Assembly (NCBI GenBank): GCA_050946935.1
Contig: JBMNVR010000012.1
Location: forward strand, 1 to 64,000
DNA from: UQRS01 sp050946935
GTDB lineage: Bacteria > Bacillota > Clostridia > Oscillospirales > Acutalibacteraceae
Direction of reading: 5' to 3'
Length of the DNA: 64,000 nt
The translations under genes and the position numbers were made by a program. The notes under the pieces are model-generated. The model was not told the DNA's origin. It saw nothing but the letters and a program-made list of their open reading frames with translations, and ran no database searches. Position 1 is the stretch's first letter; each line of letters starts with the position of its first letter. Shown one piece after another: positions 42,860-50,334 of the stretch.

Positions 42860-43699
42860 ATGGAGATGCTTTACGGACTGCTTGACCGTCTGCCGTTTGA
42901 ATTTTTACAGAACACCTTTATGAAAAATGCCCTGCTGGCCGTTTTGTGCAGCACTATTCTTTTCGGATTGATCGGCACGCTGGCGGTGGATAATCGGATG
43001 GCCTTCTTTTCCGACGCACTGGGGCACTCGGCCATGACCGGCATTGCGCTCGGTGTCCTTTTCGGCGCCGGGAACGAGACGGTCTGTCTGCTTGCCTTCG
43101 GAATCCTGATGGCGCTGCTCATCACCAAGCTGAACGCAGGATCGGCTGCCTCGACCGACACGGTGATCAGCGTCTTTTCTTCGACCGCGCTGGCGCTGGG
43201 GCTTCTGCTGATTTCCAAAAACCGCAGCGCGGCACAGTATTCCGCCTATCTGGTCGGGGACATCCTCTCGGTCACGGGGCAGGAGGTAGTTCTGCTTTTC
43301 GTCGCGCTGGTGGTGGTGCTGGTCGTCTGGTGCTTGGTTTATAACAAGCTGCTGCTGATTTCGGTCAACCGATCCCTCGCCGCGTCGAGAGGGGTGCGGG
43401 TCGGTTTTTATGAAAACCTGTTTTCCATTATGATCGCGGTAGTCGTGATGCTGTCGATCAAGTGGGTCGGGATTTTGCTGATTAACTCGTTGCTGATTCT
43501 GCCGGCCGCCGCCGCCCGAAACATCGCCCGGAGCGTTCGGCAGTATCATTTGCTTTCAGTGCTGTTCGGCGTTGTGTCGGGCGTGGGAGGACTGGCCGCC
43601 TCCTGGTATATCGGCGCATCGTCAGGCGCGACCATCGTTATGATTGCGGCGGCGCTGTTCTTTCTCTCCTACGCCGCGCGGAGGCTGTTCGGGAGATAG
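42860..43699 (+). CDS. ABC transporter permease, zinc/manganese (ZnuB/MntC) type
   Basis: A 279-residue permease with about eight to nine helices of the ABC-3 family. Recognisable stretches are MAFFSDALGHSAMTGIALG (residues about 48-66), DTVISVFSSTALALGLLLIS and KWVGILLINSLLILPAAAARN, all standard in ZnuB/MntC proteins. No ZnuA-like binding protein is present nearby. A terminator follows. Confidence 0.93.
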   Translation: MEMLYGLLDRLPFEFLQNTFMKNALLAVLCSTILFGLIGTLAVDNRMAFFSDALGHSAMTGIALGVLFGAGNETVCLLAFGILMALLITKLNAGSAASTDTVISVFSSTALALGLLLISKNRSAAQYSAYLVGDILSVTGQEVVLLFVALVVVLVVWCLVYNKLLLISVNRSLAASRGVRVGFYENLFSIMIAVVVMLSIKWVGILLINSLLILPAAAARNIARSVRQYHLLSVLFGVVSGVGGLAASWYIGASSGATIVMIAAALFFLSYAARRLFGR

Positions 43700-43728
43700 G
43701 CGGCCTTCTGGCGGTTTTGCTCAAAATG

Positions 43729-43781
43729 AAAAAGATCCTGCCTTTTTGACCGCTGTACGGTCGTTCGGCGGGATCTTTTTA
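43729..43781. terminator. Bidirectional terminator
   Basis: AAAAAGATCCTGCC (43729-43742) pairs with GGCGGGATCTTTTT (43767-43780) with one mismatch, and the tails suit both strands. It lies between convergent genes. Confidence 0.8.
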
Positions 43782-43847
43782 TTGTGGATATAAAAGGCGC
43801 CGGCGGGAGATGGGCCTTCTTCTTGCTCTGGGCGCTGTGGAGATCCG

Positions 43848-44396
43848 TTAACAAACGCAGAACTGTTGTATGATACCGTTTGACATATAATCGGCCATTT
43901 TCAGCGCCTCGTCCTCAATGCATTCGAAGATGCGTATGTCCTCGGTGTATTTTCCGCTCAGGCGCAAAACCGCCTCTTTTTCGGTCATGGACAGATGACT
44001 GTATAGCATATCCCGCCAGTTTTCCAGATTCCAGCAGGGGTTGATCCCGGCCAGAAATTGCGCGATTTTCTCAGCATTTGCGTACCATGCCTTGCGCGCA
44101 TCTTCCGCTTTTTGGGTCTGCTGCGCCTTTGCGGCGTTGACCAGGTCGGCCGCAATCAGCAGGTGCTGTGTGAAAAGCTCTTTAAAACAAGCGGAAGCCT
44201 TTACTCCGTAAAAAGGTGTAAGTGACGCGGCAAAATCCGCCGGGTTGCGAAGCAAGCGGTTGGTAACCGGCTCCAGATCTCCCAAATCGGCCGCTGTGCT
44301 GATAATAAAAAAGCGCGTCCAGTATACATGCTGTTCCCACAGCCTGCGGAATTGATTCATCAGGCAGACCTGACGCGGGGTGTATGCATCACGCAT
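43848..44396 (-). CDS. Conserved Clostridia/Bacilli protein, often mislabelled acetylglutamate kinase
   Basis: A 182-residue soluble, mostly helical protein. The string LWEQHVYWTRFFIISTAADLGDL, the repeated NRLLRNPADFA and the segment MTEKEAVLRLSGKYTEDIRIFECIEDEALKMADYM belong to a family sometimes labelled acetylglutamate kinase in databases, but it has no amino-acid-kinase motifs and is far too short. Function is unknown. The ATG at 44396 follows TTAGGAGGAAG, so longer starts are unlikely. Confidence 0.75.
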   Translation of the reverse strand: MRDAYTPRQVCLMNQFRRLWEQHVYWTRFFIISTAADLGDLEPVTNRLLRNPADFAASLTPFYGVKASACFKELFTQHLLIAADLVNAAKAQQTQKAEDARKAWYANAEKIAQFLAGINPCWNLENWRDMLYSHLSMTEKEAVLRLSGKYTEDIRIFECIEDEALKMADYMSNGIIQQFCVC

Positions 44397-44460
44397 GATC
44401 TTCCTCCTAATCAAAAATATATAGGTATTTAAACCAATATATGATAAAACTGAAAATAAG

Positions 44461-44487
44461 GTGCAGATGTATTTCTGCACTTTTTAC
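44461..44487. terminator. Small terminator-like hairpin
   Basis: GTGCAGA and TCTGCAC form a seven-base-pair stem with a short loop, followed by TTTTTAC. Confidence 0.45.
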
Positions 44488-44729
44488 TTGGATGCAAAAA
44501 TTTTTGTTTGCACAAATCTTGGTCAAATGCTTTGCCGGGGTGTTCGATCTTGCCAAGGTAGGGGCTTAATTCATCCACAATAGACATCGTGCGTATGAGG
44601 ATTAATGTACGAACAGAAAAAAGCTTTCGAGGCCGGCTTGTAACACCTTGAACCTGTGCAGAAACTTTTCCGTTGCTCCGCCGTTGCTACGGACGGAAGG
44701 ATTCAAATAATATTTCCCATAATAGCAGA

Positions 44730-44776
44730 CCCGCCGGAAAACCTCAAAAATCAAGGTTTTCCAGCGGGTTTTGTTG
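44730..44776 (+). terminator. Terminator-like hairpin beside the attachment repeat
   Basis: CCCGCCGGAAAACCT (44730-44744) pairs with AGGTTTTCCAGCGGG (44754-44768) with one mismatch, followed by TTTTGTT. On the minus strand it could have terminated tRNA-Pro before the insertion. Confidence 0.6.
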
Positions 44777-44785
44777 GTCCGAGTG
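44774..44785 (+). repeat. Attachment-site direct repeat (distal copy)
   Basis: TTGGTCCGAGTG, identical to 46315-46326; the flanking bases differ on both sides. Confidence 0.65.
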
Positions 44786-44853
44786 TAATTAAAGGATCTG
44801 GCAGAATCCAGCAATACCAATGGTTTGCAGACAACAAACACGGTGCTTTTATC

Positions 44854-45303
44854 TTAAATCGTACGATCGATCACAGTAACCTGAGTGATAACATCGCGCA
44901 AACGGTCAGAGCCTACCATATAGTCCAGAACTTCATCAGCTGTATCACATAGTTTTTCCGTTTCCTGACGGTAGCTCAAAGAAATTGCAATTTTATCCTT
45001 ACGATGTGTAATATTATATGTCGAACCATTCCATGTAAACTCTACCTCACCATGCCATCTCATGCAAGTTTTAAAGTCACTTATGGTAATAAACCGATTC
45101 TGCTCATAAGTATTTGCGGGTACAATCGTATTTTTCATATAGAACATTCCCCTAAGCTGTTTGAAATCAGGTGCCCCATCGGGATAATTGAGAGCAGGCT
45201 GCGGATCAGGGAATCCTGCCGGATTATCCCATCGTATCGGGTGGTCATGCGGATTAGTATGTGCCCATGGCTGTTTATGGTCTGTATAATGCCGCTCTAC
45301 CAT
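44854..45303 (-). CDS. Phage-like protein of unknown function
   Basis: A 149-residue frame. ERHYTDHKQPWAHTNPHDHPIRW near the start, then FITISDFKTCMRWHGEVEFTWNG and DTADEVLDYMVGSDRLRDVI, are patterns I recognise from proteins in clostridial prophages. Its start overlaps the end of the upstream gene (ATGGTAG). Since GEDGRA at the end of that gene normally runs on into the ERHYTDH motif, the two may be halves of one gene broken by a frameshift in a GCGCGCGC tract. Confidence 0.65.
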   Translation of the reverse strand: MVERHYTDHKQPWAHTNPHDHPIRWDNPAGFPDPQPALNYPDGAPDFKQLRGMFYMKNTIVPANTYEQNRFITISDFKTCMRWHGEVEFTWNGSTYNITHRKDKIAISLSYRQETEKLCDTADEVLDYMVGSDRLRDVITQVTVIDRTI

Positions 45304-46223
45304 TGCGCGCGCCCATCTTCTCCAATCTTCGTTTCAACGCGATATCCGTTCTTGTATGTTGTCTTAATCTCGCCTGGTTTCCCTAAGAAACGTTGATCTT
45401 CTGGCTTTTTAGGACTTGGTTTCCATTTTCCGCCATAAGCGCTTCCGCCACCTTTTCCAATTAAGTATGGCGCTATTGTATCATAATTACCGCTCGTTAC
45501 GCCACCTATTTTAAAGGCTTCCAGATCTTCTCGACGGGAACTACGCTCATAGCTCATGTATCGCCAGGAACTGCACTCATAATCCACATACACGATGTCT
45601 CCCTGCATCTCAGGGAAAGGGGTGTTGTAGCAGATGATTTTCTCCGGCTCAATACGCCGCAGCATTTCGTTATAGCCCGCTAAGAACCATGCTTTTTGAT
45701 CTTTACGGTTATTGTGTTCTGATGCCATATAGGTAGAGACAGCGACCACGCTGCCTTTTTCGATTCCCTCAAAGCAGAAATCGAATGTAGATTCATCGCC
45801 CCAGTTTACCGTTGGAATGACGCGGATGCCTTTGGAGGCCCAATAAGCGCCGCACCAGCGATTGCGAAATACATTGTAAAGCTGCATGACCGGTGCCATT
45901 TCCAGATACATGCTGAAATCAGGGGACAGCGACGCACGATAACGGGACAGTTTCTCGATGTCATTGTCTGAATTTTTCCACACCCGCTCAAAACGGTAAT
46001 CGTAAAGGAAGAAGTGCACCATTCGGTCAAGGTGGTTTTGGTCCTCCAAGTGGGTCTTGTCAAAACCAATCAGCAGGAGATCGTCAAAGTCACCCGGCTG
46101 CTCCTGAAATTTTGGAATGATGGGAATTTGAAGTTTCCCCTTTCCGGGGAATTGATTGCGAAGCAGGGATTGACTGGTGCGGTAATTGTAGTTTTCTTCT
46201 GTAACAATCGCTCTCCTATTCAT
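45297..46223 (-). CDS. DUF4417 family phage/mobile-element protein
   Basis: A 308-residue protein. HFFLYDYRFERVWKNSD, SLSPDFSMYLEMAPVMQLYNVFRNRWCGAYW and IRVIPTVNWGDESTFDFCFEGI are DUF4417 signatures. This family is frequent in Firmicute phages and conjugative elements, and its function is unknown. The C-terminal tail is glycine- and lysine-rich and ends with GEIKTTYKNGYRVETKIGEDGRA. ATG 46223 is chosen; a GTG at 46235 is nearer the AAGGA site. Its 5' end lies about 90 bases from the tRNA 3' end. Confidence 0.78.
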   Translation of the reverse strand: MNRRAIVTEENYNYRTSQSLLRNQFPGKGKLQIPIIPKFQEQPGDFDDLLLIGFDKTHLEDQNHLDRMVHFFLYDYRFERVWKNSDNDIEKLSRYRASLSPDFSMYLEMAPVMQLYNVFRNRWCGAYWASKGIRVIPTVNWGDESTFDFCFEGIEKGSVVAVSTYMASEHNNRKDQKAWFLAGYNEMLRRIEPEKIICYNTPFPEMQGDIVYVDYECSSWRYMSYERSSRREDLEAFKIGGVTSGNYDTIAPYLIGKGGGSAYGGKWKPSPKKPEDQRFLGKPGEIKTTYKNGYRVETKIGEDGRAQW

Positions 46224-46277
46224 AGTAAGGAACACGTCCTTCTAACGGTAGGAGACAAATAACAAAAATTTATAAAG

Positions 46278-46314
46278 TGAAAATAAAAAGGGTAGACCCT
46301 ATAAGGATCTACCC
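46278..46314 (-). terminator. Terminator after tRNA-Pro
   Basis: On the minus strand GGGTAGATCC and GGGTCTACCC (46314-46290) form a stem followed by TTTTTATTTT. It begins directly after the CCA end of the tRNA. Confidence 0.88.
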
Positions 46315-46326
46315 TTGGTCCGAGTG
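46315..46326 (+). repeat. Attachment-site direct repeat (tRNA copy)
   Basis: TTGGTCCGAGTG, the complement of the tRNA-Pro 3' end; repeats at 44774-44785. Confidence 0.65.
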
Positions 46327-46392
46327 ACTGGAGTCGAACCAGCGGCCTCTTGAACCCCATTCAAGCGCTCTACCAAACTGAGCCACACCCGG
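46316..46392 (-). tRNA. tRNA-Pro (anticodon GGG), CCA encoded
   Basis: A complete 77-base cloverleaf on the minus strand. The acceptor CCGGGTG/CACTCGG has one G-T pair, the D stem is GCTC/GAGC, the anticodon stem CTTGA/TCAAG encloses loop ATGGGGT giving anticodon GGG, the T loop is TTCGACT, the discriminator is A and CCA is encoded (46318-46316). G at position 37 fits proline tRNAs. A promoter lies upstream and a terminator follows immediately. Confidence 0.95.
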
Positions 46393-46448
46393 ATTTGCAT
46401 GATTCTGTTTATGCCGAAAAGTTAAAAATCCTTATTTCAGCAAACAAA

Positions 46449-46477
46449 ATTATAGCATAACCTTTTTTAAATTTCAA
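46449..46477 (-). promoter_or_regulatory. Promoter of tRNA-Pro
   Basis: On the minus strand, -35 TTGAAA (46477-46472) and -10 TATAAT (46454-46449) are spaced by 17 bases, with the start about 50 bases before the tRNA. Confidence 0.75.
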
Positions 46478-46639
46478 GACCTTTTTCTCAATTCCCATAA
46501 AAATCACGGGTTTGGGTAAAGACGCTTGCTCTCGCGGTGAGATCTGCCGCTTCAGGGCGAGAGAAGACGCATATGTGCAGCCTTTTCTTCGGGAAAGAAA
46601 CCGGCAAAATTCTCCGGCCAAAAAATTTTCAGGAAAGGA

Positions 46640-46668
46640 TTGACAAAATTCGGTTCATGGCATATAAT
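46640..46668 (+). promoter_or_regulatory. Consensus promoter of cysK
   Basis: TTGACA (46640-46645) and TATAAT (46663-46668) are both perfect and spaced by 17 bases. The message would begin near 46675, giving a leader of about 110 bases before cysK. Confidence 0.87.
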
Positions 46669-46699
46669 CATATTAAACAAGTAGGAAAGGTAGGCAAAT

Positions 46700-46744
46700 A
46701 TGATGCTCTGTATAAGACGATGTTGCCGCACGGTCCAAGTGTGA
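46700..46744 (+). CDS. Cysteine-rich leader peptide before cysK
   Basis: A 14-codon open frame encoding MMLCIRRCCRTVQV, with three cysteines (positions 4, 8 and 9) and three arginines. The ribosome site AGGAAAGGTAGG ends five bases before the ATG. It lies between a consensus promoter and cysK, 42 bases before the cysK start. Short cysteine-rich frames upstream of cysteine-synthesis genes are known to act as attenuators in other bacteria, where ribosome stalling at Cys codons reports low Cys-tRNA. I see no strong classical terminator between the peptide and cysK, so control might be translational. Confidence 0.65.
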   Translation: MMLCIRRCCRTVQV

Positions 46745-46786
46745 ATCCGGGAAAATAAACGATAAACAACGAAGGAGTGTTCAGAT

Positions 46787-47716
46787 ATGAAAGTATATAC
46801 ATCCATGACCGATCTTGTGGGACGCACCCCGCTTTTGGAGCTGACTCGCTTTGAACGGGAAAATCACCTCGACGCCACGCTGTTGGCCAAGTTGGAATAT
46901 TTTAACCCGGCCGGCTCGGTCAAGGACCGGATCGCCAAGGCCATGATCGACCAGGCAGAGGCCGACGGCAGGCTGAAACCGGGAGCAACGCTGATCGAGC
47001 CGACCTCCGGCAACACGGGCATCGGGCTTGCGGCCGTCGCGGCGGCAAGGGGGTACCGCCTGATCATCACCATGCCGGAGACTATGTCGGTCGAACGCCG
47101 CAATTTGATGAAGGCCTACGGTGCCGAGCTGGTTCTGACCGACGGCGCCAAGGGCATGAAGGGCGCCATCGCCAAAGCAGAGGAACTGGCCGGGAGCATT
47201 CCTGGCGCCTTCATTCCGGGGCAGTTTGTCAACCCGGCCAATCCCGAGGCGCACAAAAGAACCACCGGCCCGGAGATTTGGGAGGACACCGACGGTCGGG
47301 TGGACATTTTTGTTGCAGGTGTCGGCACCGGCGGCACGATCAGCGGCGTAGGTGCATATCTGAAGGCACAGAACCCAGAGATCAGGGTTGTCGCGGTAGA
47401 ACCGGCCGGCTCGCCCGTGCTTTCGACCGGCGTGGCCGGTGCGCACAAGATCCAGGGGATCGGCGCGGGCTTTGTGCCCGACACGCTGGACACCGGGATT
47501 TATGACGAAATCCTCACGGTGGAGAACGAGGACGCCTTCGCTGCCGGTCGCGCCATCGCCCGGATGGAGGGAGTGCTGGTTGGCATCTCCTCCGGTGCGG
47601 CGGTTTGGGCGGCGGCGCAGCTTGCCTCCCGGCCGGAGAATAAGGGAAAGACCATTGTTGTGCTGCTTCCCGATACGGGGGACCGTTATCTTTCCACCCC
47701 GATGTTTGCGGAATAA
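46787..47716 (+). CDS. cysK: Cysteine synthase A (O-acetylserine sulfhydrylase)
   Basis: A 309-residue PLP enzyme making cysteine from O-acetylserine and sulfide. The PLP lysine lies in NPAGSVKDRIAKAM (about residue 46), the substrate loop in TSGNTGIGLA, the phosphate-binding loop in GVGTGGTISGVG, and a conserved serine in GISSGAAVWAA. GAAGGAG precedes the ATG. It has its own promoter, a cysteine-rich leader peptide and a terminator. Confidence 0.97.
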   Translation: MKVYTSMTDLVGRTPLLELTRFERENHLDATLLAKLEYFNPAGSVKDRIAKAMIDQAEADGRLKPGATLIEPTSGNTGIGLAAVAAARGYRLIITMPETMSVERRNLMKAYGAELVLTDGAKGMKGAIAKAEELAGSIPGAFIPGQFVNPANPEAHKRTTGPEIWEDTDGRVDIFVAGVGTGGTISGVGAYLKAQNPEIRVVAVEPAGSPVLSTGVAGAHKIQGIGAGFVPDTLDTGIYDEILTVENEDAFAAGRAIARMEGVLVGISSGAAVWAAAQLASRPENKGKTIVVLLPDTGDRYLSTPMFAE

Positions 47717-47742
47717 GTGAAGGAAAGCCAAAACCGTTCTTT

Positions 47743-47781
47743 CATCCCGGCCGGTGCGCGTATTGGCCGGGATGTTTTTGT
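47743..47781 (+). terminator. Terminator of cysK
   Basis: CATCCCGGCC (47743-47752) pairs exactly with GGCCGGGATG (47765-47774), followed by TTTTTG. Confidence 0.9.
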
Positions 47782-47837
47782 AAACAGGCGGGCAAACGGC
47801 CGCCTTTCGAAAATATAAAGTGATGAGGGAGAAAATC

Positions 47838-48755
47838 ATGACGATACAGGAAATGCAGTCTGAAATCCTGCGGCTGAAAAAGGAAAAAAGCCTCTGCATT
47901 CTTGCCCACACCTACCAGCGCAGGGAGATTACCGAGATCGCGGATTTTACCGGCGATTCTTACGCTCTGGCCAAGTGGGCGGCCGAGACCGGTTGTGATA
48001 CCATCCTGCTTTGCGGCGTCCGCTTTATGGCCGAGACCGCCAAGATCCTCTCGCCGGACAAACGTGTGCTTCTGGTCAATCCGGCGGCCGGCTGTCCGAT
48101 GGCGGAGCAGATGGATAAAGAGCTGATCGAGCAGCTCAAGGGGAAATATCCCGGCTATGCGGTGGCCGCTTATGTCAATACGACGGCTCGGCTGAAAACC
48201 ATCTGCGACGTTTGCGTGACCTCCTCCTCGGCGGTGCGGATTTTGTCCGCCTTGCCTGAACGGGATATCCTCTTTATTCCCGATGTGAATTTGGGGACGT
48301 ATGTCCGGGAGCAGTTGCCGAAGAAAAACATAAAGCTGGTGCACGGCGGCTGTCCGACCCATGTGCGTGCCTGCGCCGGGGATGTGCGGCGCGAACGATC
48401 GCTGCATCCGCAGGCCCTTCTCCTCGTCCATCCGGAATGTGTGCCGGAGGTGGTACGGCTGGCGGACTATGTCGGGTCGACAAGCGGCATCATGGCGTAT
48501 GCCGGAAAAAGCGCCGCGCGGGAATTCATTATCGGAACCGAGAACACTGTGGTTGAGCATTTGCAGTACGATTATCCAAACAAGCGGTTTTACCCGCTTT
48601 CCAAGGACCTCGTCTGCCACAACATGCGAATCACCACCCTGCGTGATCTGCTGGCCTGCTGCGCCGGGCAGGGCGGGGAGGAGATCGTTCTGGATGCAGA
48701 GACGCTGCGCGCCGCGCGGCGCTGTCTCGACCGGATGATTGCGTACGGGGGATAG
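47838..48755 (+). CDS. nadA: Quinolinate synthase A
   Basis: A 305-residue iron-sulfur enzyme that condenses iminoaspartate with dihydroxyacetone phosphate in NAD synthesis. LAHTYQRREITEIADFTGDS is the N-terminal substrate region (usual HYYQ reads HTYQ). Cysteines available as cluster ligands lie in LLCGVRFMAETAKIL, ICDVCVTSSSAV, HPECVPEV and VCHNMRIT. The start after GAGGGAGAAAATC is chosen over ATG 47820. nadB and nadC, the usual operon partners, are absent here. Confidence 0.9.
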   Translation: MTIQEMQSEILRLKKEKSLCILAHTYQRREITEIADFTGDSYALAKWAAETGCDTILLCGVRFMAETAKILSPDKRVLLVNPAAGCPMAEQMDKELIEQLKGKYPGYAVAAYVNTTARLKTICDVCVTSSSAVRILSALPERDILFIPDVNLGTYVREQLPKKNIKLVHGGCPTHVRACAGDVRRERSLHPQALLLVHPECVPEVVRLADYVGSTSGIMAYAGKSAAREFIIGTENTVVEHLQYDYPNKRFYPLSKDLVCHNMRITTLRDLLACCAGQGGEEIVLDAETLRAARRCLDRMIAYGG

Positions 48756-48839
48756 AACGGGTACGATAGAACGGGTGCGTTTGAAAAACAAATCTTTGAA
48801 AACACATGCAGTTTTCAAAAAAAGGGGAGGGTATCTTTT

Positions 48840-49922
48840 ATGAAAAAACGGGCGCTGGTCGCCATGAGCGGCGGGGTGGACAGCTCGGTTGCGGCGGCGC
48901 GCAGCGTGGAAATGGGCTTCGACTGTATCGGCGTGACCATGAAGCTGTACGACCACCCGCAGGACGATCATGCCGGAACCCGCGTCTGCTGCACGCTGGA
49001 AGATACAATGGACGCACGGCGGGTTGCATTTTCCCTTGGGATGCGGTATTATGTGTTTAATTTCCAGACCGATTTTGCCGCGCAGGTGATGGATCGATTC
49101 GTATCGGTTTATGAAAGCGGAGGAACGCCCAATCCCTGTATCGACTGCAACCGGTACATGAAATTCGACAAACTGTATCGGCGCGCCCGGCTTTTGGATT
49201 GCGACGTCGTCGTGACCGGACACTACGCCCGGGTCGTCCGGGAGGAGGGGAGCGGTCTCTTCCGCCTGCTTCGGGCGAAAAACCGGGCGAAGGATCAGAG
49301 CTATGTCCTCTACTTCCTGACGCAGAAGCAACTGCGCCATACCCTTTTCCCGCTCGGCGATTTTGCCGATAAGCGGGAGGTGCGCGCGCTGGCGGCCTCC
49401 TATGGCTTTGCCAATGCCGAAAAGCCGGACAGCCAGGATATCTGCTTTGTCCCGGCCGGTGGCTATGCCGATTTTATTGAAGCGTATACCGGCCGGCGCT
49501 ATCCACACGGCAGCTTTGTCGACGCAGACGGTGCCGTGCTGGGGGAGCACAGGGGCATAATCCGCTACACAGTCGGGCAGCGGCGGGGAATTGGCCTTGC
49601 TCTGCAAACGCCGATGTACGTCCGCAGCAAGGACACGGCGTCCAACACCATCCTCCTCTCCGGGGAGGAGGGGCTGTATTCCGACCGGCTGCTTGCGGCG
49701 GATTTCAATTGGATCGCCGGAAATCCGCCGGACGGGCCGGTGCGGGCGACGGCCCAGATCCGCTATCGTGGGGAGGAGACGACGGTGACCGCTATCCCCC
49801 TGTCGGACGGCAGGGTCGAGGTACGCTTCGACCGTCCGCAGCGCGCCGTGACCGCCGGGCAGGCGGTCGTCCTCTATGACGGGGAAGTTTGTCTGGGCGG
49901 CGGGGTCATTCAAGCAAAATGA
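48840..49922 (+). CDS. mnmA: tRNA-specific 2-thiouridylase
   Basis: A 360-residue enzyme that places sulfur on U34 of tRNAs for Lys, Glu and Gln. The PP-loop AMSGGVDSSVAAA is at the N-terminus. The catalytic cysteines lie in TPNPCIDCNRYMKF (about residue 100) and in DSQDICFVPAGGY (about 203). The C-terminal beta-barrel contains the GQRRGIGLA segment. The preceding ribosome site is GGGGAGGG. Its position close to cysK and nadA may reflect shared dependence on cysteine sulfur, but no cysteine desulfurase gene is nearby. Confidence 0.96.
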   Translation: MKKRALVAMSGGVDSSVAAARSVEMGFDCIGVTMKLYDHPQDDHAGTRVCCTLEDTMDARRVAFSLGMRYYVFNFQTDFAAQVMDRFVSVYESGGTPNPCIDCNRYMKFDKLYRRARLLDCDVVVTGHYARVVREEGSGLFRLLRAKNRAKDQSYVLYFLTQKQLRHTLFPLGDFADKREVRALAASYGFANAEKPDSQDICFVPAGGYADFIEAYTGRRYPHGSFVDADGAVLGEHRGIIRYTVGQRRGIGLALQTPMYVRSKDTASNTILLSGEEGLYSDRLLAADFNWIAGNPPDGPVRATAQIRYRGEETTVTAIPLSDGRVEVRFDRPQRAVTAGQAVVLYDGEVCLGGGVIQAK

Positions 49923-49948
49923 ATCTTTTCGTTTGGAGGGTTTCACAC

Positions 49949-49990
49949 ATGTCTAAAACACCGACCGGAGAGGAAATCCGGACGAGCTGA
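49949..49990 (+). CDS. Possible 13-codon open frame
   Basis: MSKTPTGEEIRTS follows a good GGAGGG ribosome site (49935-49940) with eight-base spacing, between mnmA and rqcP. It could be a short peptide, or the site may be left from a lost gene. No function can be assigned. Confidence 0.25.
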   Translation: MSKTPTGEEIRTS

Positions 49991-50091
49991 TCGGACAAAC
50001 CATCCTTGCCATGCGGAGTTGTGAGAGGAATATTCCGGGTATTGATTCTCTGCCGGCACGGTTTATTTTGATGTTCATTGGAGGATATATC

Positions 50092-50334
50092 ATGCGACTG
50101 GACAAATATTTGAAAATTTCTCGCATCATCAAGCGGCGCACCGTCGCAAACGAGGCCTGCGACGCCGGGCGGGTGCTGGTCAACGGGAAGGCGGCACGCG
50201 CCTCCTACGACGTGAAGGCCGGTGACCTGCTGGAAATCCGGTTCGGTGAGCGGCTTTTCCGCGCGGAGGTGCTCTCGGTCAGCGAATATGTCAAAAAGGA
50301 CGAGGCCGCCCTGCTGTACCGCGTGGTGGAATAG
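50092..50334 (+). CDS. rqcP: S4-domain RNA-binding protein RqcP (YabO/Hsp15-like)
   Basis: An 80-residue protein almost entirely composed of an S4 domain (RLDKYLKISRIIKRRTVANEACDAGRVLVNG). RqcP stabilises peptidyl-tRNA on split 60S-type 50S subunits during ribosome quality control with RqcH. The chosen ATG follows GGAGG by seven bases. The downstream order yabP-yabQ-divIC-yabR is the same as in Bacillus, which supports the assignment. Confidence 0.93.
   Translation: MRLDKYLKISRIIKRRTVANEACDAGRVLVNGKAARASYDVKAGDLLEIRFGERLFRAEVLSVSEYVKKDEAALLYRVVE

Larger units (their letters stand above)
44397..44853. other. Intergenic region, hairpins and attachment repeat, no gene seen
   Basis: A+T-rich relative to its surroundings. 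It holds a hairpin at 44461-44487, a larger hairpin at 44730-44768 and a 12-base copy of the tRNA-Pro 3' end at 44774-44785. No credible coding frame is visible. Confidence 0.5.
44774..46326. mobile_element. Small integrated element or remnant at tRNA-Pro
   Basis: The 12 bases TTGGTCCGAGTG at 44774-44785 repeat exactly at 46315-46326, where they are the complement of the tRNA-Pro 3' end including CCA. Between them lie two phage-like genes on the minus strand in DNA visibly richer in A+T than its surroundings. This is the arrangement left by site-specific integration into a tRNA gene. No integrase is present, so the element is either decayed or was moved by another element's integrase. Confidence 0.65.

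Noticed and set aside
44500..44590. Short minus-strand frame (MSIVDELSPYLGKIEH...) near the distal attachment repeat
   Set aside because: About 54 codons, no clear ribosome site and no recognised family; could be a fragment but cannot be supported.
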